Of a stretch of DNA of 64,000 nucleotides, positions 41,360 to 50,020 are shown in pieces. The stretch is taken from positions 1-64,000 of the forward strand of contig PLWV01000013.1 of NCBI GenBank assembly GCA_003153155.1, read 5' to 3'. Origin of the DNA: Gallionella sp. GTDB lineage: Bacteria > Pseudomonadota > Gammaproteobacteria > Burkholderiales > Gallionellaceae. Made by a program: the position numbers and the translations under genes. How positions within the stretch are numbered: the first letter of the stretch is position 1; the number at the start of each line of letters is the position of its first letter. The notes beneath the pieces were generated by a model that ran no database searches, was not told the origin of the DNA, and saw only the letters and a list, made by a program, of their open reading frames with translations.

Positions 41360-42814
41360 TTACATCAAAATCACATCGTATTGCCCTTGGTTGTACATCG
41401 TTTCGACTTGCATTGAAATCGGCTTGGCGATGAAGTCGGAAAGCATCGCGAGGGCTTGCGATTCCTCATCCAGAAATAAATCTATCACATGCGGTGAACC
41501 GAGGATGCGGTATTCGCGCGCGTTGAACTGGCGCGCTTCGCGGAGGATTTCGCGCAGGATCTCGTAGCACACCGTCTGCGCGGTTTTTACTTCGCCACGC
41601 CCCTGACAGGTAGGGCATGGTTCGCACAACACATGCGCCAGGCTTTCGCGGGTGCGCTTGCGGGTCATTTCCAGCAAACCCAGCTCGGAAAAATCGTTCA
41701 CGGTGATGCGTGTGTGATCGCGAGCCAGGGCTTTTTTGAATTCTTCCAGCACGGCATCACGATGTTCCTGGGTATCCATGTCAATGAAATCGCAGATGAT
41801 GATGCCGCCCAGATTGCGCAGACGCAGTTGCCGCGCGATGACTTGTGTGGCTTCCAGATTGGTCTTGAAGATGGTGTCATCAAAACTGCGCAACCCGACA
41901 TAGCCCCCGGTATTCACGTCTATGGTGGTCAGTGCCTCGGTTTGATCGATGATGAGATAGCCGCCGGATTTCAGATCGACGCGCTTGGACAAGGCGCGCT
42001 CGATCTCTTCTTCCACACCATACAAATCGAACAGCGGACGAACGCCGGGATAGTGCTCGAGCCTGTCGCTCGCAATCGTATTATAGGCTTGCGCGAACTC
42101 CAGCATTCTTTGGAGGGTGCTGCGCGAATCGACCAGAATGCGCGTGGTTGTGTGATTGACAAAATCACGCAGCACACGCAGGCTGATATCGAGTTCCTGA
42201 TACAGCAATTGCGGCGCACTGGCGGTTTTCGCAGCGGTTTGCAAATTGCCCCACAGTTTGTCCAGATAAGCGATGTCGGCGACAAAATCCAGTTCTGCCG
42301 AGGTTTCCGCCACGGTGCGAATGATGTAGCCGCCCTGATGTTCCGGCGGCAGCACGGCTTGCAGCTTGGCACGCAAGGTGTCGCGCTGTTCCACGCTCTC
42401 GATGCGTTGCGATACACCGATGTGCGTCTCCTGCGGCAGATATACCAGCAAACGTCCGGCGATACTGAGCTGGGTGGACAGCCGCGCACCCTTGCTGCCG
42501 ATCGGTTCCTTGATGACTTGCACCAGCAGGGTCTGTCCTTCAAACAGCACCTTCTCGATCGGTTTGGCCGTCTCGATGTTGTGGCTATTTTCCCAAATAT
42601 CCGCCACATGCAAAAACGCCGAACGCTCCAGGCCAATGTCGATGAAGGCAGACTGCATCCCCGGCAATACGCGTTTGACCTTGCCGAGGTAAACGTTGCT
42701 GACGATGCCGCGACTGCTGCCGCGTTCGATGTGCAGGTCTTGCACCACGCCGAGTTGCATCACCGCGACGCGGGTCTCTTGCGGGGTGACGTTGATGAGG
42801 ATTTCTTCGCTCAT
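41360..42814 (-). CDS. rng: Ribonuclease G
   Basis: 484 residues from the ATG at 42814 (MSEEILINVTPQETRVAVMQ, matching the family start); an ATG at 42829 arises from a 12-base duplication of CATGATTTTTGG. S1 domain about 35-120, catalytic Asp residues in 'TTIDVNTGGYVG' and 'IICDFIDMDTQEHRD', and the Zn-link CEPCPTCQGRGEV near residue 400. It lacks RNase E's long C-terminal scaffold. Endonuclease for 16S rRNA 5' processing and mRNA decay. It heads away from maf by a 36-base gap. Confidence 0.95.
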   Translation of the reverse strand: MSEEILINVTPQETRVAVMQLGVVQDLHIERGSSRGIVSNVYLGKVKRVLPGMQSAFIDIGLERSAFLHVADIWENSHNIETAKPIEKVLFEGQTLLVQVIKEPIGSKGARLSTQLSIAGRLLVYLPQETHIGVSQRIESVEQRDTLRAKLQAVLPPEHQGGYIIRTVAETSAELDFVADIAYLDKLWGNLQTAAKTASAPQLLYQELDISLRVLRDFVNHTTTRILVDSRSTLQRMLEFAQAYNTIASDRLEHYPGVRPLFDLYGVEEEIERALSKRVDLKSGGYLIIDQTEALTTIDVNTGGYVGLRSFDDTIFKTNLEATQVIARQLRLRNLGGIIICDFIDMDTQEHRDAVLEEFKKALARDHTRITVNDFSELGLLEMTRKRTRESLAHVLCEPCPTCQGRGEVKTAQTVCYEILREILREARQFNAREYRILGSPHVIDLFLDEESQALAMLSDFIAKPISMQVETMYNQGQYDVILM

Positions 42815-42850
42815 GATTTTTGGGCCCATGATTTTTGGCTCAACGGAATT

Positions 42851-43471
42851 TCACGGCGTGGGGTAATCAAAGCGTTGCAGTAATTGAACTGTTTCGAACA
42901 GCGGCAAACCCATCACGCCGGAATAGCTGCCGGAAAGGTGTTCGATGAATGCCCCGGCCTGCCCCTGTATGGCATAGCCACCAGCCTTGTCCGTGTACTC
43001 GCGGGTGAGCAGGTAGCGGCGGATACGCTCTTCGCTGAGCGTAATGAAGCGCACCGTGGAGGTGGAAAGCGCAACTTCGACATGTTCTTCCAAAGCGATT
43101 GCAACCGCACTGAGCACATGATGTTCTCTGCCGGAAAGCTGACGCAGCATTTCAGCGGCCTGTTCTGCACTGTCAGGTTTGCCGAAGATCTTGCCGTCCA
43201 GCGTGACGGTGGTATCGGCGGCCAGCACCGGAAACTGGGGCAAGTTGCGCAACTTCAACACGTCGTAGCCCGCTTCGGCCTTGGCCTGAGAAACCCGTCG
43301 AACATAGTTCTCCGGCTGCTCATCGGGATGTTGGGTTTCATCCACCTCCAAATTGCGGCGCGGATCAGAGCGCATCAACAGCATCTCGAAGTTGATGCCG
43401 ATTTGTTTAAGCAATTCGCGGCGGCGCGGACTCTGCGAAGCGAGGTAGATGCGTGGCTGGATGATGCGCAT
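42851..43471 (-). CDS. maf: Maf-family nucleoside triphosphate pyrophosphatase
   Basis: 206 residues. The family motif YLASQSPRRRELLKQIG is at the N-terminus, followed by ADTTVTLDGKIFGKP (catalytic Asp) and GGYAIQGQAGAFIEHLSGSYSGVMGLPL. The 'AIQG' motif fits the dTTP/UTP-type (YhdE) branch. It removes non-canonical or excess nucleotides and is linked to septum formation. Lies between rlmH and rng as in many betaproteobacteria. Confidence 0.94.
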   Translation of the reverse strand: MRIIQPRIYLASQSPRRRELLKQIGINFEMLLMRSDPRRNLEVDETQHPDEQPENYVRRVSQAKAEAGYDVLKLRNLPQFPVLAADTTVTLDGKIFGKPDSAEQAAEMLRQLSGREHHVLSAVAIALEEHVEVALSTSTVRFITLSEERIRRYLLTREYTDKAGGYAIQGQAGAFIEHLSGSYSGVMGLPLFETVQLLQRFDYPTP

Positions 43472-43480
43472 GACGGTTTC

Positions 43481-43951
43481 CTATTCCCGATGGTAGGGGT
43501 GATTGTGCATCAAGCTATGCGCCCGATACAACTGTTCGGCAAGCAATACTCGCACAACAGCGTGAGGCAGGGTGAGCGCAGATAACGCCAGCAGTTGTTG
43601 CGCAGCCTGTTTGACCGATTCATGCAAGCCATCTGCGCCCCCGATGATGAACGCAACATCGCGCCCTGCCCGCATCCAGTCCTGCATCTGGGCGGCAAGC
43701 TGCCTGGTGGTTGGCTGTATGCCGCGTTCATCCAGTGCGATGCGCAAGCAGTTTTGCGGCAGGGCGGCGAGAATGCGCTGCGCTTCGGCTTCCATGATCT
43801 GCGCCGTGGTTTTTCCGGTGGTGCGCGGTTCGGGCTTGATTTCCAGCAGCGCTATCCTCGCTTCGCGCGGCATGCGCTTGGTGTATTCGTTGAAACCCGC
43901 CGTGATCCAGTCCGGCATTTTGTGGCCAACCGAGACGATGATGAGCTGCAT
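43481..43951 (-). CDS. rlmH: 23S rRNA pseudouridine-1915 N3-methyltransferase RlmH
   Basis: 156 residues, an exact family length. SPOUT-fold motifs [13 protein letters not shown] and [31 protein letters not shown], the knot and the C-terminal signature, are complete. It methylates pseudouridine 1915 in helix 69 of 23S rRNA on the 70S ribosome. Precedes maf by 9 bases. Confidence 0.97.
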   Translation of the reverse strand: MQLIIVSVGHKMPDWITAGFNEYTKRMPREARIALLEIKPEPRTTGKTTAQIMEAEAQRILAALPQNCLRIALDERGIQPTTRQLAAQMQDWMRAGRDVAFIIGGADGLHESVKQAAQQLLALSALTLPHAVVRVLLAEQLYRAHSLMHNHPYHRE

Positions 43952-43973
43952 TTATACTAAAAACTACAATTCA

Positions 43974-43996
43974 AGCCTGTCCTGAGCTTGTCGAAG
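43974..43996. repeat. REP half-copy (TCCTGAGCTTGTCGAAG)
   Basis: GCCTGTCCTGAGCTTGTCGAAG, third member of the REP family seen at 2542 and 40738, abutting the inverted repeat at 43999. Confidence 0.7.
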
Positions 43997-43998
43997 TG

Positions 43999-44118
43999 GC
44001 CACAGAGAACACAGAGATGAAGCGGGTTCCACATATTTTTTCGGTTCACCTGATGGGTGAAGTCAATATTTACGGCAACCAATTGTTTTTTCTTTGTGAA
44101 CTCCGTGTTCTCTGTGGC
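43999..44118. repeat. 120-bp element with 18-bp terminal inverted repeats
   Basis: GCCACAGAGAACACAGAG and CTCCGTGTTCTCTGTGGC (17 of 18 pair) enclose about 84 bp between rsfS and rlmH. It is non-coding; it may separate transcription within the rsfS-rlmH-maf-rng run. Confidence 0.75.
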
Positions 44119-44141
44119 TAGATGTTTTTCGGGTTTCATGT

Positions 44142-44504
44142 TTATTTTGGAGCTTTAGCCAGTTTTGGCCGCGCCGCCTGCGCCTTGCTCCACAATTCTT
44201 CGAGGTTGTAGTAATCGCGGATGGCTGGCTGCATGATGTGTACCAGCACTTCGCCCAAGTCCACCAAAATCCACTCGCCGCTGTCTTCCCCCTCGCGGCC
44301 AAGCACCTCTTCGCCGCGCTCCTTGAGCTTGACCACCACGTTGTCGGCAAGCGCTTTGGTTTGCCGTCTGGATGTTGCACTGGCGATGATCATGCGCTCG
44401 AACATCGAACTGAGTTTGCTGGTGTCGATCACGGTGATGTTTTGTGCTTTGACGTCTTCAAGTGCGGCGATGACGGCTTTGGTTTTTTCTTCAGTAGTTA
44501 GCAT
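44142..44504 (-). CDS. rsfS: Ribosomal silencing factor RsfS
   Basis: 120 residues. Core family pattern 'LEDVKAQNITVIDTSKLSSMFERMIIASATSRRQTKALADNV' and 'GEWILVDLGEVLVHIMQPAIRDYYNLEELW' is complete. It binds protein L14 and blocks subunit joining when nutrients are short. It overlaps the end of nadD by 14 bases, the common nadD-rsfS-rlmH order. Confidence 0.96.
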   Translation of the reverse strand: MLTTEEKTKAVIAALEDVKAQNITVIDTSKLSSMFERMIIASATSRRQTKALADNVVVKLKERGEEVLGREGEDSGEWILVDLGEVLVHIMQPAIRDYYNLEELWSKAQAARPKLAKAPK

Positions 44505-45159
44505 GCTCGTATAAATGATGTTGATGAATGTAATCGGCCACTGCGTTGGGCAGCAGATAGCGTATGGAGCGATTTTCCGCCACGCGGCTGCGAATCAGCG
44601 TGGCAGAGATTTCCAGTTTGGGAATAGCCAGTTCGGCAATCCCGCCAAACGGCTGCTGTGATAAGTCTTGCGCAGCGCACAACCGCTGCTGATAGTGCCG
44701 GCGCAATTTCTCCGTCGCACTGTGTATGCGTTCCTTCAGCATGAAGCCGGGACGAAAACCTACCACAATGTGCGCCAGCTCGAACAATCGTTCCCACTCG
44801 TGCCAGGTGTGCAATTGCAAAAATGCGTCCCCTCCCATCAACAGGCACAGCGGTTGTGCTGCGCCCAACTCGGCACGCAGCTCGCGCAAGGTATCCACCG
44901 TATAGCAGGGCGCGGTGCGCTCGACTTCGCGGTCGTCCAGCACGAAAGCCGGCTGATCGGCGATCGCCAATTGCACCATCGCGCTGCGATGCCGTGCAGA
45001 TACTTGCGGAGAATCGCGATGCGGCGGCGTGCCGGTGGGGATGAAACGAATTTGCCGGAGATTTGCGAGTTCAAGCATTTCCTCGGCGAGCCGAAGATGC
45101 CCGAAATGAATCGGATCAAACGTGCCGCCTAATATCCCGATTGCCCTGCTACTGACCAC
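44491..45159 (-). CDS. nadD: Nicotinate-nucleotide adenylyltransferase
   Basis: 222 residues with a GTG start at 45159. The nucleotidyltransferase motifs GGTFDPIHFGHLRLAEE (HxGH type) and ISATLIRSRVAENRSIRYLLPNAVADYI (ISxTxIR) are intact. It forms NaAD from nicotinate mononucleotide and ATP in NAD synthesis. The start has only a weak ribosome-binding site and lies 3 bases after the aceF stop, so it may be read with aceEF. Confidence 0.95.
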   Translation of the reverse strand: MVSSRAIGILGGTFDPIHFGHLRLAEEMLELANLRQIRFIPTGTPPHRDSPQVSARHRSAMVQLAIADQPAFVLDDREVERTAPCYTVDTLRELRAELGAAQPLCLLMGGDAFLQLHTWHEWERLFELAHIVVGFRPGFMLKERIHSATEKLRRHYQQRLCAAQDLSQQPFGGIAELAIPKLEISATLIRSRVAENRSIRYLLPNAVADYIHQHHLYEHANY

Positions 45160-45162
45160 AAA

Positions 45163-46557
45163 CTACAACGCCAGGCGGCGAGTGTCAGCCAGCACTTGCG
45201 CAAGGAAAACGGTAAAGCGCGCTGCGGCTGCGCCGTCGATCACGCGATGATCATAAGATAGCGACAACGGCAACATCAAGCGCGCCACAAATGTGTCGTC
45301 TTTATGCATCGGCTTGATGATGGCTCTGGACACGCCGAGGATCGCCACTTCCGGCGCATTGATGATAGGTGTGAAGGCCGTGCCGCCAATGCCGCCCAAA
45401 CTGGAAATCGTGAAGCAGCCACCTTGCATATCGGCAGCGGTAATTTTTTTCTCGCGTGCTTTCGCGCTGATTTCGCCCAGTTCTTTGGCGAGTTGCACGA
45501 TGCCTTTTTTGTCCACATCGCGCAACACCGGCACCATCAATCCGTCCGGCGTATCCACCGCCACACCGATATGACAGTACTGTTTGATCACCAGATTTTC
45601 GCCGCCAGCATCCAGCGAGGCGTTGAACTCCGGATATTTTTGCAATGCGGCAACCGCTGCCTTGAGCAGGAAAGCCAACGGTGTGATTTTGATGTTTTGT
45701 TTGGAATATTCCGCGCCGAGTTCCTTGCGGAAGGCTTCCATTTCGGTGATGTCAGCCTCATCGAATTGTGTGACGTGCGGAATGGTCACCCAGTTGCGAT
45801 GCAGATTCGCACCGGCGATTTTCTTGATACGCGACAGCGGCCTGGTTTCAATCGCACCGTACTTGGCGAAATCCACCACCGGCGAGGCCAGCACTTGCAG
45901 ACCGTTGCCGCCTGCGGCACCGCGCGGTTGCGCAAGAGCGGCCTTGACGAACAGTTGCACGTCGTCTTTGGTCACGCGGCCTTTTGCACCGCTGCCTTTG
46001 ACTTGCGCAACCTGCACACCGAGTTCGCGCGCGAAGCGGCGTATGGCGGGGCTGGCGTGGGCTTTACCTGCGGAAGGATCGCTGTGTAACAGCGGGGCTG
46101 CGCCAAGACCGCCCGAAGGGCGAGTGTCTGGCGGCGTACCCTTTACGGGTGCACCCACCGGCGTACCCCTTGCGGGTGCCACCGCAGGTTGCGATGCTTG
46201 GGCGACCACTGGTATCGCTGCAGGTGTTGCTGCAACCGGTGCTGCCGCTGGTGCTGCAGTCGGAGCAGGCGTTGGCTGCACAGCAGGTTGGCTACTTTGT
46301 GGCGCACCCGCCGCGTCGCTGCTTTCCAACAACAAAATCAGCGAGCCTTGCGACACTTTGTCGCCGACCTTGACCTTCATTTCCTTGATCACGCCGGCGT
46401 ATGGCGACGGCACGTCCATTGCCGCCTTGTCAGTTTCCAGCGTCACCAGATTGTCTTCAGCTTTAATCGTGTCGCCGACTTTCACCATTACTTCGATGAT
46501 ACCCACATCTTTGTAGTCGCCGATGTCCGGCACCAATACTTGCTTTATTTCAGCCAC
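45163..46557 (-). CDS. aceF: Pyruvate dehydrogenase E2, dihydrolipoamide acetyltransferase
   Basis: 464 residues: a single lipoyl domain (about 1-80, lipoyl-Lys in ETDKAAMDVPSP), an Ala/Pro-rich mobile linker (about 85-165), the E3-binding domain (about 170-205, 'SPAIRRFARELGVQVAQVKGSG') and the catalytic domain (about 230-464) with DHRVIDGAAAARF. It transfers acetyl from lipoyl to CoA. Two or three lipoyl domains are common in this family, so this is a short form. The E3 gene (lpd) is not adjacent; nadD follows. Confidence 0.95.
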   Translation of the reverse strand: MAEIKQVLVPDIGDYKDVGIIEVMVKVGDTIKAEDNLVTLETDKAAMDVPSPYAGVIKEMKVKVGDKVSQGSLILLLESSDAAGAPQSSQPAVQPTPAPTAAPAAAPVAATPAAIPVVAQASQPAVAPARGTPVGAPVKGTPPDTRPSGGLGAAPLLHSDPSAGKAHASPAIRRFARELGVQVAQVKGSGAKGRVTKDDVQLFVKAALAQPRGAAGGNGLQVLASPVVDFAKYGAIETRPLSRIKKIAGANLHRNWVTIPHVTQFDEADITEMEAFRKELGAEYSKQNIKITPLAFLLKAAVAALQKYPEFNASLDAGGENLVIKQYCHIGVAVDTPDGLMVPVLRDVDKKGIVQLAKELGEISAKAREKKITAADMQGGCFTISSLGGIGGTAFTPIINAPEVAILGVSRAIIKPMHKDDTFVARLMLPLSLSYDHRVIDGAAAARFTVFLAQVLADTRRLAL

Positions 46558-46577
46558 GGTGTGTCTCTCCTAACCTG

Positions 46578-46723
46578 GAACAGGATGTTGAAAAACGTCG
46601 CGAGCGATGACAGAACAAGGCGCGAAAGGACAAAAAAGCGGAGTTTACATTTGAGTAAATGAGCATTTTTAGTCCTTGAGCAACGCAGTTATGCAGAGCG
46701 CAGTAGTTTTTCAACATCCTGTT
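46578..46723. mobile_element. 146-bp MITE-like element between aceF and aceE
   Basis: Perfect 18-bp terminal inverted repeats (AACAGGATGTTGAAAAAC and GTTTTTCAACATCCTGTT) enclose a non-coding core with CGTCGCGAGCGATGACAGAA and GGCGCGAAAGG. The right end covers two bases of the aceE stop codon (46722-46724). A truncated relative lies at 63036-63089. Confidence 0.82.
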
Positions 46724-49385
46724 AAACAGTCGTCGGGTTGGGTTTGTCGGGATTGATGTTGTAAAGCTTGATCGCCTTGCTGACTTCGCCGGCGCTTATC
46801 GTGCCTTCATCGGCCAAGGCCTTGAGCGCCGCAACTGCTATGTAATTGCGATCGACCTCAAAGAACCGGCGCAATTTCTTGCGTGTGTCGGAACGGCCGA
46901 AACCGTCCGTGCCCAGCACCTTGTAATGCTGGGGCAGGAAGCCGCGAATCTGGTCGGCGAACGAACGCATGTAATCGGTCGCGGCGATCACCGGGCCGCT
47001 GCGTCCGGACAGACATTGTTCGACATAGCTGGCACGGGCCTTGGCTTCCGGATGCAGCATGTTCCAGCGTTCGCAATCCAATCCCTCGCGGCGTAATTCG
47101 GTGAAACTGGTCACGCTCCAGATATCCGATGCAACTCCAAAATCTTTTTCCAGCAAGGCGGCTGCAGCAATCACTTCGCGCAGGATGGTCCCGCTACCCA
47201 TCAACTGCACGCGAGGATTTTTCCCTTGCTCCTTTGTTGCCCCTTCACTGAACAGATACATACCCTTGATGATGCCCGCTTCCGCGCCCTTGGGCATCGC
47301 CGGATGGACGTAGTTTTCGTTCATCACCGTGAGGTAATAGAACACGTCTTCCTGCTCGACATACATGCGGCGCATGCCGTCATGAATGATCACGGCGAGT
47401 TCATACGCAAAAGTCGGATCGTAGGATATGCAATTCGGAATGGTTGCCGCCTGCAAGTGGCTGTGGCCGTCCTCGTGTTGCAAGCCTTCGCCGTTCAGCG
47501 TGGTGCGGCCGGCTGTTCCGCCGAGCAGGAAGCCGCGTGCGCGCATATCACCGGCAGCCCAGGCCAGATCGCCGACGCGTTGGAAGCCGAACATCGAATA
47601 GTAAATATAGAACGGCAGCATCGCCTTGCCGTGGTTGGCGTAGGAAGTGGCGGCGGCAATCCAGTCGGCCATGCCGCCCGCTTCGTTGATGCCTTCCTGC
47701 AAAATCTGCCCGCTCTGGTCTTCCTTGTAGAACATCAGTTGATCGGCATCCTGCGGAGTATAGAGCTGACCCACCTGCGAGAAAATTCCGAGCTGGCGGA
47801 ACATGCCTTCCATGCCGAAAGTGCGCGATTCATCCGGCACGATCGGCACGACTTGCTTGCCGATATTTTTATCTTTAATCAGGATGCCGAGCATGCGCAC
47901 GAACGCCATCGTGGTGGAAATTTCGCGTTCATCCGTGCCTTTCAGTAACGCATCGAACGCCTCCAGACCGGGTATCTGCAGCGGCTCGTTGACCGGCGTG
48001 CGCTGCGGAACCACGCCCATCTCCCGGCTGCGCTCCTTGAGATATTTCATTTCCAGACTGTCTTCGGCTGGACGATAAAAATTCAGGCTGGCGACTTGCT
48101 CATCGCTCAACGGGATGTTGAAACGGTCGCGGAATTTGAGCAGTACCTCACCGGTCATTTTCTTTTGCTGGTGGGTGATGTTCTGGCCTTCGCCCGCCTC
48201 GCCCATGCCGTAACCCTTCACCGTCTTGGCGAGAATCACGGTCGGCTGGCCCGTGTGTTTGCTGGCCGCCGCATAAGCGGCGAAAACTTTTTTCGGATCG
48301 TGACCGCCGCGATTCAAGTGCCAGATTTCCTGATCTGTCATGTCGGCGACCATCTCCAGCAATTCGGGATATTTGCCGAAAAAATATTGGCGCACGTACG
48401 CGCCATCCTTGGATTTATAAGTCTGATAATCGCCGTCCACCGCTTCCTGCATGCGCTTTTGCAACAGACCATTCTTGTCCTTGGCGAGCAAACGATCCCA
48501 ATGATCGCCCCATACCACCTTGATGACATTCCAGCCCGCACCACGGAACACGCCTTCCAGCTCCTGGATGATCTTGCCGTTGCCGCGCACCGGACCATCG
48601 AGGCGTTGCAGATTGCAGTTGATGACGAAAATCAGGTTGTCGAGCTTCTCGCGCCCGGCCATGGAGACCGCGCCCAGCGATTCCGGTTCGTCGGTCTCAC
48701 CGTCGCCCAAGTACGCCCACACCTTGCGTCCGGCGGTTTTCACCATGCCGCGAAGTTCCAGATAACGCATGAAGCGCGCCTGGTAAATCGCCATCAGCGG
48801 ACCGAGGCCCATCGATACGGTGGGAAACTGCCAGAAGTCCGGCATCAGCCACGGATGAGGATATGACGGTAGCCCGCCGCCCTCGGTTTCCTGGCGGAAC
48901 TTGTACATTTGTTCTTCGCTGATACGCCCTTCGAGGAAGGCGCGTGCATACATGCCGGGCGACGAATGACCCTGGAAATACACCAGATCACCGCCGTGAC
49001 TGTCGGTCTTGCCGTGGAAAAAATGATTGAATCCCACGTCGTACAAAGTGGCTGCCGAGGCAAAGCTGGCGATATGCCCACCCAGCTCGGACGAGTCGCG
49101 GTTGGCATTCAACACCAGCACCATCGCGTTCCAGCGCATCCATCCGCGGATGCGGTGTTCCAAATCCTGGTTGCCGGTGGAGCGTTGCTCTTCGGCCACC
49201 GGAATGGTGTTGCAGTACGGCGTGGTCGCGCTGAATGGCATGCCCGCATCGGAGTTGCGGGCTTTGTCGATCAGTTGTTCGAGCAGGAAATGGGCGCGTT
49301 CCGCGCCTTCGTTTTCCAAAACCGACTCGAGGGCATCCAGCCACTCCTGGGTTTCTTGCGGATCGTAATCAGGTAATGAAGCCAT
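46722..49385 (-). CDS. aceE: Pyruvate dehydrogenase E1 component
   Basis: 887 residues, typical of the homodimeric proteobacterial E1. The thiamine diphosphate motif is 'GDGETDEPESLGAVSMAGREKLDNLIFVINCNLQ' (about 228-261). The substrate and subunit regions 'GFNHFFHGKTDSHGGDLVYFQGHSSPGMYARAFLEGR' and 'NGEGLQHEDGHSHLQA' are intact. It decarboxylates pyruvate and reductively acetylates E2. aceF follows after a 164-base gap occupied by a MITE-like element, which may affect E1:E2 stoichiometry. Confidence 0.97.
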   Translation of the reverse strand: MASLPDYDPQETQEWLDALESVLENEGAERAHFLLEQLIDKARNSDAGMPFSATTPYCNTIPVAEEQRSTGNQDLEHRIRGWMRWNAMVLVLNANRDSSELGGHIASFASAATLYDVGFNHFFHGKTDSHGGDLVYFQGHSSPGMYARAFLEGRISEEQMYKFRQETEGGGLPSYPHPWLMPDFWQFPTVSMGLGPLMAIYQARFMRYLELRGMVKTAGRKVWAYLGDGETDEPESLGAVSMAGREKLDNLIFVINCNLQRLDGPVRGNGKIIQELEGVFRGAGWNVIKVVWGDHWDRLLAKDKNGLLQKRMQEAVDGDYQTYKSKDGAYVRQYFFGKYPELLEMVADMTDQEIWHLNRGGHDPKKVFAAYAAASKHTGQPTVILAKTVKGYGMGEAGEGQNITHQQKKMTGEVLLKFRDRFNIPLSDEQVASLNFYRPAEDSLEMKYLKERSREMGVVPQRTPVNEPLQIPGLEAFDALLKGTDEREISTTMAFVRMLGILIKDKNIGKQVVPIVPDESRTFGMEGMFRQLGIFSQVGQLYTPQDADQLMFYKEDQSGQILQEGINEAGGMADWIAAATSYANHGKAMLPFYIYYSMFGFQRVGDLAWAAGDMRARGFLLGGTAGRTTLNGEGLQHEDGHSHLQAATIPNCISYDPTFAYELAVIIHDGMRRMYVEQEDVFYYLTVMNENYVHPAMPKGAEAGIIKGMYLFSEGATKEQGKNPRVQLMGSGTILREVIAAAALLEKDFGVASDIWSVTSFTELRREGLDCERWNMLHPEAKARASYVEQCLSGRSGPVIAATDYMRSFADQIRGFLPQHYKVLGTDGFGRSDTRKKLRRFFEVDRNYIAVAALKALADEGTISAGEVSKAIKLYNINPDKPNPTTV

Positions 49386-49411
49386 CTTTGCGTTCTCTCA
49401 TTATTACAACG

Positions 49412-50014
49412 TTATTCTTCTGCTGAACAAGCGATTGTTTCTTGCTCGGTGATAATCCATCCGACTTTTACATCCGTCGATTCCTGCGGGATTTGTTCGA
49501 CGATTTGCAGCGCGAACGCTGCTGCGGCCAACGCAGGTTGATGCGTCATGTGTGCAAGCAGTTTGTCGTAAAAACCGCTGCCATAGCCCAGCCGCGCCCC
49601 ATCCCGGGTAAACGCCACCCCGGGCAGCAGGACGAATTCTACCTCATTTAGCGTGGACAGCCTCTCACAGCGTTCGACTATCGGCTCGCGTATCCCCCAT
49701 AGCCCTGCTGCCAACTGGTTTTCCAAGTCATCCACCCAATATAAATCAAGCTGGTTGGTGTGGCGGTTCACCCGGGGCAAGGCTAATTTTTTGCCATCCG
49801 CCAACACCTGTTGTATCCAAAGTTCGCTGGCGAACTCCGCGCCGAAATTCATGTAGCCCAGTATCGTACTGGCCTGCCGGTAAATTCCCAGTTTGACGAT
49901 GCGTGCGCTGATCGCCGCGCTGTGCGCGGCGCGCGTGTCGGCGGAAAGCTGTTCGCGCAGGGCGAGGAGCTTCTTGCGGATGCCGAGCTTGGTTATGTGC
50001 GGCGAAGCCGGCAT
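49412..50014 (-). CDS. 5-formyltetrahydrofolate cyclo-ligase
   Basis: 200 residues. N-terminal 'KKLLALREQLSADTRAAHSAAI', the ATP/folate region 'LLPGVAFTRDGARLGYGSGFYDKLL' (about 132-156) and a terminal strand are all present. It converts 5-formyl-THF to 5,10-methenyl-THF (YgfA/MTHFS family). In many proteobacteria 6S RNA lies just upstream; here ilvA is only 6 bases upstream, so 6S RNA is not at this locus. Confidence 0.93.
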   Translation of the reverse strand: MPASPHITKLGIRKKLLALREQLSADTRAAHSAAISARIVKLGIYRQASTILGYMNFGAEFASELWIQQVLADGKKLALPRVNRHTNQLDLYWVDDLENQLAAGLWGIREPIVERCERLSTLNEVEFVLLPGVAFTRDGARLGYGSGFYDKLLAHMTHQPALAAAAFALQIVEQIPQESTDVKVGWIITEQETIACSAEE

Positions 50015-50020
50015 GGTCGC

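Noticed and set aside
50015-50020. 6S RNA expected near the formyl-THF cyclo-ligase gene
   Set aside because: ilvA is only 6 bases away, leaving no room for the RNA here.
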